A stretch of DNA of 42,639 bases from Apostichopus californicus (taxonomy: Eukaryota > Echinodermata > Holothuroidea > Aspidochirotida > Stichopodidae). Each line of letters begins with the position of its first letter. Positions within the stretch are counted from its first letter, which is position 1. The notes under the pieces are model-generated. The model saw only the letters and a list, made by a program, of their open reading frames with translations. It did no database searches and was not told where the DNA came from. The DNA is taken from NCBI GenBank assembly GCA_020650975.1, contig JAIPMN010002711.1, positions 1-42,639 on the forward strand, given 5' to 3'. This document shows positions 36,901 to 41,008 of this stretch, one piece after another. The position numbers were made by a program, and so were the translations under genes.

Positions 36901-39900
36901 TTGACATAAGAGTAGCAATATTGTATACAGTTTGTATACAGTAGCATTATGTACAGTAGATGCTATGCTACAGCAGATAAAATGCTAGCCTATTGGGAAT
37001 TCTATTGGGAGCAATTGGCTGGTTACACAGAATGTCTCTACAAAGACTTATTTACTGTTCAAATGGCTGTGCATTCTCTGATTCTTATATGGTCCCCTAT
37101 ATGGTTCCCTCTTTGGTTCTTGTGTACAATAAAGACCTGCTGCACATCTTCAAACTTTAACAATACTTTGACCATTGGGCAAAGCTTTTTTTTTGGCGAT
37201 CAGATACTGAATGTGTCGTGGGGTTATTACTACGACTCTAAACAGACTACAGTAAGTTGTTAAGTTTGTTCTACTCACCTCATCAAACTACTAGTTTTTA
37301 CTCTCTAAATCAACATTTTGGACTTTTTAGACTTCCATTGTACGGTAAAGAAGACATACTTTATAATACTTTTCTGACAGATGCAATCAGCTTAGCCTTA
37401 TTTGCATATAAGAATCGGGGCAGAAGTGGTTTACATTGTCACTAGAATGGAACGGTTAGTTATTTCTCTCTAATCAACATAATTTTGGACTTTTTAGACT
37501 TCCATTGTACGGTAAAGAAGACATACTTTATAATACTTTTCTGACAGATGCATTCAGCTTAGCCTTATTTGCATATAAGAATCCGGGCAGAAGTGGTTTA
37601 CATTGTCACTAGAATGGAACGGTTAGTTATTACTCTCTAATCAATATTTTGGACTTTTTAGACTTCCATTGTATGGTGATAAAGACATACTTTATGATAC
37701 TTTTCTGACAGATGCAATCAGCTTAGCCTTATTTGCATATAAGAATCGGGGCAGTAGTGGTTTACATTGTCACAAGAATGTAACGGTTAGTTATTGATCT
37801 CTAATCAAAAACTTTTTAGACTTCCGTTTTATGGTAAAGAAGACATACTTTATAATACTTTTCTGACAGATGCATCCACCTTAGCCTTATTTGCATATAA
37901 GAATCCGGGCAGAAGTTGTTACTGTTGTGGAATTTATATGATTATTTCTTTATAAGTTTGATCAACAAACCCAGGCAGCTGCATTTGGAGATTTATAAAA
38001 TAATGCTGTAAAGACTTAAGATCTAAATGACGGTTTCCAAAACTGTTACCTTGGCAACCAATGTTCAAGTTCCCTACAGCAGGTTAGTCACGATCCATAA
38101 ACTTTTACTATATAAGCCCCCTCCTCCTCTCCCCCACCATCTAACCCACCCCCACTACCAAAGAAAAAAAGATAGAAAGGCAAATAATATATACTTGTCA
38201 AACATATTCATACTTCATAAAAAAATTGAACGACATTATCACAACAGTTTTCCTTGCTGAGACATCTTACTCTTTAACTCAAAACATTCCTGACATTCTA
38301 CGATAACATTTGAAGGGTCTGAACATTCTAGGGATCATGTACAGTATCATACCTTTACTTTAAACAGCACTAAAGTATGTAGTTTTCTAAACGGTAATAA
38401 TGAGGGCTTTTATTTTCATGCAGACTTTAGGTTAATTATGGCTCTTACTACTGTAGGACAAGAGCATGATAATTCAATTATTATTCGTTGTGATTTTAAC
38501 TCACCTTTTCTAGTTCAATCATTCTTTGTGCATCTGAGGAAAGGAAAATACGTAATTACTATGGTTGATTAAGTGACAAACTTTTGCGGTACTGTACAGT
38601 AGTTAATACCATGGTGACGATGAAGAACAAGCATGCCATACCCAGCTGTAAAGTAGCGACCTCAACTTAAGTCAATCAATTTTAAATTAACTATATAGAA
38701 CAAAGACAATTTTGCTTGACAATTGCAATAAGTGGTATTACAAAGTTATTATGAAAGTTCATTTCTCTTCATTTTTTTTATATATTTTTTTATTTTTTAT
38801 TTATTAAATATTTTTGAAACTTTACTATCACTTTTCTTCACCTCTACAGAACAATGCAATATCTCTCAATGGTATCAAATTTCAGTGAAAAGGCTGCATT
38901 GGTCAATCTGCATCCCCATGGCAACTGAGTGAACACAATGAAGTCCTCACAAAAGCAAACAATACATTTGCAATACACACCAAAATAGTTGCTAGAAGTG
39001 TACTGTTATTTCAGAAACTGTTGTGGCCATTTTAGCATATATACACGGTCATAAGCTACTAACAAGTGCAATTAATGAATTACTAATGGCTCAGTTTGGT
39101 ATGCCCACAAGCAGAATTTGCATACTCTTTCTCTTAAGTCTTTGGTATTTTCTTTTTCTTTTTCTTTCATAAAAAGTCTTTCTTTTCTTTCATATCAAAA
39201 CCAGACAAAAAAAATCTTAAATGTTCTCATACCTATAATTTGTATGTTAAATACAGCGTACAGTGTCTCTTCATGCATGTATGACAGATGTTAACACTTG
39301 TATTGATCTTACTTACAAACTCCGATAAATTCACAATTACGACACATCTGGGCTACACAATAAACAAACGTACGTGACTAACGGCATACTAAGCTTCTGT
39401 GTGACTTTCCCAAATATGTCTGTCATTATTTAAGCAAACCGTCGACTTTTCTATACACACACAAATGTGTGATACTGTACACCATACATTTTCAAACGAG
39501 TAAAAAACATAGAAAAAAAAATAGTAACATAACACATATTTCACACTAACAGCTTGCGATCATATCGAATAACCCATGCCATGTCAAATCTCCCCGCTGC
39601 CTGGACTAACATGAGAAGAAATATTAAATTATACAGACTTCTCCGTTGAATTAATTTCTAAAATTAGAAACATTTTGGGGTGAGACAAAGAGACACTGAT
39701 CGTCTCTGGGCATTATTCTAATTATTAATCAGGATATTAACGAAAAACTTGCAAACAGGAGCAACTCGACAGTGGCAAGTCGCTACTCGGGCGGTACAAA
39801 CCACAGGACGAGGTTTGAAGCTCTAGTTTTGTTTCCCTGTTGACAATTTTCGTCATTTTGACTCACTTTAAGTTAAATGCAGTTGGATTGGATTTCCCTG

Positions 39901-41008
39901 CATCTAAAGATGAGAATCTATGTGGTTCTAAATGACTTTACTAACTCATAATGGGACTAACTAATAATGGGCCGCGTTTGAACGGAGGGCATTGCCATTG
40001 TAGATAGCCTTTTGATCCCTTGAAGCTCAGAGTGTGAAAACTAATTTATTTTTTTTTAAGTCCAGCTTAAAACTCTGAAGCAGATTTCATTTACTGGATG
40101 ACTGTATGTTCTGTTGAAGACCTACAGTATAGAGCCCCCTGAACTGAATCTGACCAAACTTTGAAACTTTAAAATACAAAATCCACTTGTTAAAGGAGAA
40201 TTTCTTAACATCACCGCATCATCACAGCATTTTGTACAACAGAGATATGTGCAGTTTTCAAGCTTGGTAAAAAATTTGGGAATTCAGGCATCTGGCAACA
40301 GAACATCTACTACACCATGATGTCATTAAAGGCAACCTAAATATTGTCAGTATTGTATGTTTGTATGTATTTTAGATCCTCCTGCAAGCAGGAACTCGCG
40401 AAGAAGCCATAATTGGCTTATCAAAGCCGCAAGCTGACTGAAATCAGTCTCTTATATTCATATTTAACGTCCATGATTATAAATTGTCAATTGTCAACAA
40501 CTCTGTAATTGGACGACATACATTAATTTTGGAGTGACTCGAACTCGGGACCTTATGATTGAAAGGCACCAGCGTTTGTGATCAACTTACTGTAATGTGA
40601 TCAACTTACTTGAGTAAGGGATGCAGTAAGTCAGTCAAATTTTTGTAAACCATTGAATCACCCGTACCTGCATCTCTTATTATGGATAAGATATTGAAAT
40701 GGGATGTTCAGCTGATAGTAAATTAAGGAACACATATCATATTTTTTATTCAGAGTAAAATGTTACATTGCCTGATGCTGGAATAACCCTTCACACAAGT
40801 TGATTTGATTTCCATCACATGGTAGATGGTAAAGAATGCTGGGAGGTTCAGGGAGCATGGAGGGGTAGCTGTAGAAAGTTGGTAAAATCTAACGACCTAT
40901 CCCAAATTCTCTGATTTTACACATCGTTTTTACCTTCTTTCGACCGTTTGGTTTCACTTTTAGAATCTTTTAAGTTCTTCTCCAGACGAGTTCTATGCTC
41001 ATAAACAA
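12331..41008 (-). CDS. GOLIM4: GOLIM4/GPP130-like Golgi membrane protein, 19 exons seen, first exon outside window
   Basis: Seen: nineteen exons on the minus strand, all bounded by GT-AG introns, giving about 594 codons. Their phases chain as 1,0,0,1,0,0,1,0,0,0,0,0,2,0,1,0,2,[break],0, stop. Visible residues 1-175 are heptad-like coiled coil, about 176-296 are Asn/Gln/Pro-rich, and the rest is strongly acidic. Known of the family: GOLIM4 (GPP130) is a type II protein of the cis-Golgi with a short cytosolic tail, a signal anchor, a lumenal coiled-coil stem and an acidic C-terminus; it cycles through endosomes. Exons A and C match human GOLIM4 (VYEHRSRLEK; RYSALNVQHQMLK) from memory. Inferred: this is the GOLIM4 orthologue, or the pro-orthologue of the GOLIM4/GOLM1/GOLM2 group. 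Human GOLIM4 is about 696 residues, so the visible part fits once the anchor exon and the broken junction are added. The reported span includes introns. Confidence 0.9.
13492..13577 (-). CDS. GOLIM4: Exon R: near C-terminal acidic exon
   Basis: This exon has 86 nt, entering in phase 1 and leaving in phase 0. It reads AQMNDVINNPPVLDHPA then KEESNEDDKQD. Acceptor CTTCCTATCTAG, strong donor GTAAGTAT. Acidic composition and strong splice sites fit the tail of the same gene. Confidence 0.75.
14067..14088. repeat. AGG microsatellite
   Basis: About six AGG units, 48 bp before the 85-bp array. Confidence 0.8.
14136..14563. repeat. 85-bp tandem array running into the assembly gap
   Basis: Units start at 14136, 14221, 14306, 14387, 14472 and 14557. 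The third lacks four bases (81 bp). Units 2-5 are almost identical; unit 1 differs more. The sixth is cut by N, so the array probably continues in the gap. On the minus strand each unit has an AG acceptor, 34 open bases (QHQGLDRPEID plus one base) and a GTTAGT donor, for example at 14521-14554. It enters in phase 0 and leaves in phase 1, as exon R needs. Confidence 0.92.
14564..15454. other. Assembly gap of 891 N
   Basis: Sequence is unknown. It follows a near-identical tandem array, a usual cause of such gaps. It lies exactly where the exon phases of the gene fail to match. Confidence 0.99.
15861..15889 (-). CDS. Candidate 29-nt exon bridging Q and R
   Basis: A stretch after AAGCAACAG reads one base, then ISPDKDRVK, then one base before GTCACC. 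That is the phase needed to join exon Q to exon R, and a 26-base poly-T on the transcript strand lies upstream. The donor is poor and so short an open stretch is easily found by chance. Confidence 0.22.
15917..15942. repeat. Poly-A run of 26
   Basis: An uninterrupted A run on the plus strand, poly-T on the transcript strand. Confidence 0.95.
16089..16125. repeat. Perfect 15-bp inverted repeat, 7-nt loop
   Basis: TCAAAACCTAATAGA is followed by TAATAAA and its exact reverse complement. It lies in the intron between exons Q and R. Confidence 0.9.
16443..16676 (+). mobile_element. tRNA-derived SINE, family 2
   Basis: The head resembles a tRNA: TTAGCTCAGTGATTAACGC (A box region) and GGTTCGAGTC (B box). 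The body includes GACTGACTTCGGTCAGCTTG and GTTCCTGCTTGCAGGAGG, and the end is a TACA tail. The acceptor stem pairs poorly, so this is a SINE and not a tRNA gene. A second copy is at 40354-40595 in the opposite orientation. Confidence 0.85.
16707..16822 (-). CDS. GOLIM4: Exon Q: acidic tail, last exon before the broken junction
   Basis: This exon has 116 nt, phase 0 to 2. It begins LQARAQGAQEEDKDEESDID and ends ANDRVEGLQ plus two bases. Acceptor GTTACAG, donor GTAAACTG. Its phase does not match exon R directly, so at least one small exon is expected between 16706 and 13578, where 891 bases are unknown. A SINE ends about 30 bp past its donor. Confidence 0.85.
17603..17679 (-). CDS. GOLIM4: Exon P: acidic tail
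   Basis: This exon has 77 nt, phase 1 to 0. After the split Gly it reads LVIDVRRDEVEEHIEEAEG then LRKQQQ. Acceptor TTTCTCTCTCAG, donor GTGAGGTG. A helical, charged segment is predicted by eye. Confidence 0.86.
18165..18735. repeat. Pyrimidine-rich tandem array, unit of about 110 bp
   Basis: CTATATCAAGG recurs near 18361, 18470, 18580 and 18689. Units contain CCTTCCCTCCACCTCC, CCCTATCCATCTATCTCTTC and CTAAATCCTGACACC. The first units are decayed. The array ends about 40 bp from the exon O donor and is purine-rich in the transcript. Confidence 0.88.
18777..18903 (-). CDS. GOLIM4: Exon O: acidic tail
   Basis: This exon has 127 nt, phase 0 to 1. It begins ALQEKRLEEDLRREEKAEED and ends ENDRDEDAP plus one base. 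Acceptor CATGTTTTAG, donor GTAATCTA. HPPGNYEAEND in its second half resembles the human PGNRHEP and YGENDEN style of tail only loosely. Confidence 0.87.
19525..19552. repeat. CA microsatellite
   Basis: Short CACACA run with one interruption, in the intron between exons N and O. Confidence 0.85.
19886..20009 (-). CDS. GOLIM4: Exon N: highly acidic tail
   Basis: This exon has 124 nt, phase 2 to 0. It begins EQAEEDSAKEQEEDGKDEEE after the split Asn and ends KDEDEKMQ. Donor GTATGAGA. The acceptor TACTTCAG sits only a few bases from the 18-bp minisatellite at 20014-21505, so the upstream pyrimidine tract is made of repeat units. Confidence 0.87.
20014..21505. repeat. Minisatellite of 18-bp units with higher-order structure
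   Basis: The basic unit is CCAATACAGGAACAATAA, with variants that insert an extra ACAGGAAT. A longer module (AATGAACCAATACAGG, then CAAGTACAATAACCAAAACA) recurs near 20465, 20595, 20750, 20990, 21120 and 21437. Because 18 is a multiple of three, several minus-strand frames stay open; those frames are not genes. The array fills most of the M-N intron. Confidence 0.95.
21918..21988 (-). CDS. GOLIM4: Exon M: acidic tail
   Basis: This exon has 71 nt, phase 0 to 2. It begins DQDGDGQNVREEEEDRLPD and ends AKKPK before a strong donor GTAAGTTG. Acceptor TTCTTCTCCAG. The two leftover bases are completed by the first base of exon N to give Asn. Confidence 0.87.
22268..22990. repeat. 71-bp tandem array decaying to the right
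   Basis: Four good units (22268-22545) contain GCTGGTGGAAAGTGGGATAT, TTTTGTAACTTAAGTAATGA and CAGGACATTGTGAAAGCATG. To about 22990, shorter diverged pieces of the same motifs continue with varying spacing. Confidence 0.88.
23785..23883 (-). CDS. GOLIM4: Exon L: basic helical block in the tail
   Basis: This exon has 99 nt, phase 0 to 0. It begins LLRHSFHQDRLKIIRERQQR and ends YHKIMEE without the last Glu, that is, KIME at the donor GTAAGAAA. The acceptor is placed at CATGCTAG because only this AG keeps the frame open in phase 0; a nearer AG at CATCAAG would need phase 1. The pyrimidine tract before that acceptor belongs to the inverted satellite arm. The block is basic, unlike its neighbours. 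Confidence 0.8.
23888..24185 (-). repeat. Left arm of an inverted satellite pair
   Basis: The outer edge has CATGAAAAGAG...GAGCAAACACCAAAGC and AAAATTATTTAAAGCATC, followed by about four units of roughly 60 bp (AGACAACCAAAGCATAAC, CAATGCATAGCAACAG). The reverse complement of the outer edge is found at 26100-26206. The outer edge touches the exon L acceptor. Confidence 0.92.
24692..24763 (-). CDS. GOLIM4: Exon K: acidic-tail exon inside an inverted repeat
   Basis: This exon has 72 nt, 24 codons, phase 0 to 0: EDSDGEQQGVVLKDPG then MAAQETRQ. Acceptor CGTTTCCAG, donor GTACTTGA. Skipping it would not shift the frame. It lies in the loop between two inverted satellite arms (23888-24185 and 25505-26206), so it could be skipped or circularised. 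That is inference. Confidence 0.85.
25505..26206 (+). repeat. Right arm of an inverted satellite pair
   Basis: About eleven 60-bp units (GTTATGCTTTGGTTGTCTGC, ATGCATTG, T-run, GTTCTGTTGCTA). The array is inverted relative to 23888-24185 and ends in the matching outer edge, GATGCTTTAAATAATTTTTG to TTCATG. Units differ slightly (GCATGC or GCAAGC, CTAGGC or CTATGC), some in an alternating pattern. Confidence 0.93.
26610..26647. repeat. TTGA and AT microsatellite
   Basis: Four TTGA units then about eight AT units, next to the exon J donor. Confidence 0.9.
26669..26761 (-). CDS. GOLIM4: Exon J: start of acidic tail
   Basis: This exon has 93 nt, phase 0 to 0. It begins PGAKDIDRNVNLHLDQ and ends EKAEEKGDSDY. 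Acceptor CCCTACAG, strong donor GTAAGTAT. Composition shifts to Asp/Glu from here on. A TTGA/AT repeat lies about 20 bp past the donor. Confidence 0.88.
26847..26918. repeat. ATCAATGATCG repeat
   Basis: Short tandem copies of ATCAATGATCG, self-complementary in part (GATCGATC), grading into ATCA repeats. Confidence 0.85.
27110..27560. repeat. Decayed C-rich repeat
   Basis: Loose, diverged units combine a C-run with TTCTGACCATACAATC-like and GTCTTTCACA-like segments. Repeat boundaries are not clear by eye. Confidence 0.4.
27637..27798 (-). CDS. GOLIM4: Exon I: glutamine-rich linker
   Basis: This exon has 162 nt, 54 codons, phase 0 to 0. It begins GNQVNGIDARYVQQPQQVPQ, continues with Gln-rich sequence, and ends PPISNNQ. 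Acceptor TTTCATAG, donor GTAGGTGG. RYVQQ recurs from exon H, which may reflect an internal duplication. Human GOLIM4 also has a Gln-rich stretch here. Confidence 0.88.
28051..28580 (+). mobile_element. 520-bp interspersed repeat, copy 1
   Basis: In order it shares with copies 2 and 3: CTCAATATC, CTTGAGAT(T)TGGTTG, CGACTAAA, a GATGTC block, TTATCCTTGAAACC, TTTTCCTCTGTGAAT, ACGTCATC, ACCAAAATTTGAAAATTTCA, and CGACT..AGCCAATCGAATATC. Noncoding. Probably a nonautonomous transposon, class not determined. Confidence 0.82.
28621..28721 (-). CDS. GOLIM4: Exon H: PYEQQR block
   Basis: This exon has 101 nt, phase 1 to 0. It begins EVQKIIDPYEQQRIAFDKQR (the first Glu shared with exon G) and ends YVQQQN. 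Human GOLIM4 carries a similar SPYEEQLEQQRLAVQQ segment, so the linker order is conserved. Donor GTAAGTGT. Confidence 0.9.
29659..29758 (-). CDS. GOLIM4: Exon G: Asn/Gln/Pro-rich linker
   Basis: This exon has 100 nt, phase 0 to 1. It begins MQLEHANSQQQNLVPD and ends PQNNNQLP. Acceptor TTTCCCCACAG, donor GTACTTCA. Low-complexity N/Q content marks the switch from coiled coil to a flexible lumenal linker. A CAAA-rich repeat and a SINE lie just upstream in transcript direction. Confidence 0.87.
29791..29828. repeat. CAAA-rich microsatellite
   Basis: ACAAACATACAAACAAAC-type repeat just upstream of exon G in transcript direction. Confidence 0.85.
29846..30228 (+). mobile_element. tRNA-derived SINE, family 1, diverged copy
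   Basis: The head GGGTCAAATGG...GGTTCTAGTCCTGGC mimics tRNA A and B boxes. The core is AAGGCACTTTAATCTCCATT then TATAAATGGGG, shared with the copy at 35366-35685. The 3' part (ACCAATGACCAGGGG, GTCGTGTGAGAGGGCCTTG) matches the minus-strand copy at 9371-9605. Confidence 0.82.
30391..30431. repeat. CCT trinucleotide array
   Basis: About thirteen CCT units with one interruption, near the exon F donor. Confidence 0.92.
30479..30541 (-). CDS. GOLIM4: Exon F: end of coiled coil
   Basis: This exon has 63 nt, phase 0 to 0: KEKVFLQNQVETF then SRQVQSLK. Acceptor CCATCTATAG, donor GTAAGCTG. It ends the heptad region. A CCT trinucleotide array lies about 50 bp downstream of the donor in transcript direction. 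Confidence 0.88.
31352..31506 (-). CDS. GOLIM4: Exon E: coiled-coil stem
   Basis: This exon has 155 nt, enters with GT completing Gly, and leaves in phase 0. It begins QLETLKAENELGQQYF and ends ENEQLISANE. Donor GTAAGATA. A hydrophobic residue every three or four positions fits a parallel coiled coil. Exons D to F together give about 123 residues, close to the matching human segment. Confidence 0.9.
31620..31722. repeat. TTTTAT low-complexity tract
   Basis: Almost only T and A, built from TTTTTAT and TTATTA pieces. Confidence 0.88.
32178..32697 (+). mobile_element. 520-bp interspersed repeat, copy 2
   Basis: Same order of blocks as copy 1: CTCAATATCTTG, CTCAAGATATGATTGGTTGA, GACTGGCTAAACTC, GATTAATCCTTGAAA, TTTTCCTCTGTGAATAAGTG, AATACCACCAAATT, CGATCGACTTCGGCC. 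It lies in the intron between exons D and C. Confidence 0.82.
32741..32891 (-). CDS. GOLIM4: Exon D: coiled-coil stem
   Basis: This exon has 151 nt, phase 0 to 1. It begins SQNEDIKEELEDAL and ends DEKQRLLT plus one base. Human GOLIM4 also continues S-Q-x-E after MLK, so the acceptor is placed at TTTTAAAG before TCT. The sequence is regular charged coiled coil rich in E, K, Q and R. The donor GTGGGAGG is weaker than the others but keeps phase with exon E. Confidence 0.9.
33177..33685 (+). mobile_element. 520-bp interspersed repeat, copy 3
   Basis: Same order of blocks: CTCAATATCTTG, CTCAAGATATGGTTG, AGCTGGCTAAACCC, GATTAATCGTTGAAACC, TTCTTCTGTGGA, GATGTCATCA, ATACCACCAAATTTGAATAT, CAACTTCAGCCAGCAGAACA. 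It is 480 bp from copy 2 in the same orientation. Confidence 0.82.
33833..33846. repeat. Poly-C run of 14
   Basis: An uninterrupted C run in the intron between exons D and C. Confidence 0.93.
33847..35365. other. Intron sequence, nothing recognised
   Basis: Part of the long C-D intron. AT-rich with ATAT-rich patches near 34200-34340. No exon fits the C-to-D phase, and none is needed because C and D join cleanly. Confidence 0.5.
35366..35685 (+). mobile_element. tRNA-derived SINE, family 1, full length
   Basis: Head with A box (TGGTCAAGTGGTTAAGGC) and B box (GGTTCGAGTCC). Core AAGGCACTTTATCTCCATTG, CCTCTCTTCACCCAGGTG and TATAAATGGG. The end is GCGCTCTATAAATCCTCAAT and an ATT tail. Antisense to the host gene. 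Confidence 0.9.
36347..36400 (-). CDS. GOLIM4: Exon C: conserved GOLIM4 stem block
   Basis: This exon has 54 nt, phase 0 to 0, and reads QEANNKYNALNIQHKMLK. Human GOLIM4 has NSRYSALNVQHQMLK at the same place, so this is a diagnostic block. Acceptor GTTTCAACAG, donor GTGAGTTC. Confidence 0.93.
37292..37925. repeat. Tandem array, unit of about 165 bp, four copies
   Basis: TTTTTAGACTTCC recurs near 37323, 37493, 37658 and 37812. Units include GAAGACATACTTTATAATAC, CTTAGCCTTATTTGCATATA and AGAATGGAACGGTTAGTTAT. The last copy is shorter. Not needed for the gene model, since exons B and C join without it. Confidence 0.9.
38505..38533 (-). CDS. GOLIM4: Exon B: 29-nt microexon in the coiled coil
   Basis: Between TTTCCTCAG and GTGAGTTA the exon adds two bases completing Asp, then AQRMIELEK, and leaves in phase 0. 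It is accepted because phase and sequence fit both neighbours and both splice sites are strong. It was too short to appear as an open frame alone. Confidence 0.88.
38534..40189. other. Intron sequence, nothing recognised
   Basis: Part of the intron between exons A and B. AT-rich with a TTTCTTTTTC patch near 39150. No further exon is required or seen. Confidence 0.5.
40190..40345 (-). mobile_element. Degraded 3' fragment of the 520-bp repeat
   Basis: Reverse-complemented, it shows GACATCATGGTG, TGTTGCCAGATGC and AAATTTTTTACCAAGC-like text in the order seen in the 3' half of copy 1. The match is weak. Confidence 0.45.
40354..40595 (-). mobile_element. tRNA-derived SINE, family 2, second copy
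   Basis: Reverse-complemented, it matches 16443-16676 over GGTGCCTTTCAATCATAAGG, GTTCGAGTCACTCC, ATGTATGTCGTCC, CAGAGTTGTTGACAATT, GCTTGCGGCTTTGATAAGCC and GAGTTCCTGCTTGCAGGAGG, and ends in a TACA/TACAAA tail. At its 5' side GTGATCAACTTACT is duplicated. Confidence 0.87.
40934..41008 (-). CDS. GOLIM4: Exon A: start of lumenal coiled coil
   Basis: This 75-nt exon enters with two bases, carries 24 codons and leaves in phase 1. It reads VYEHRTRLEK then NLKDSKSETKRSKE. The acceptor is CTTTTCAG and the donor GTAAAAAC. It aligns with human VYEHRSRLEKSLQ...KKAKED just after the signal anchor, and is the strongest single piece of evidence for GOLIM4. It forms the first heptads of the stem. Confidence 0.93.
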
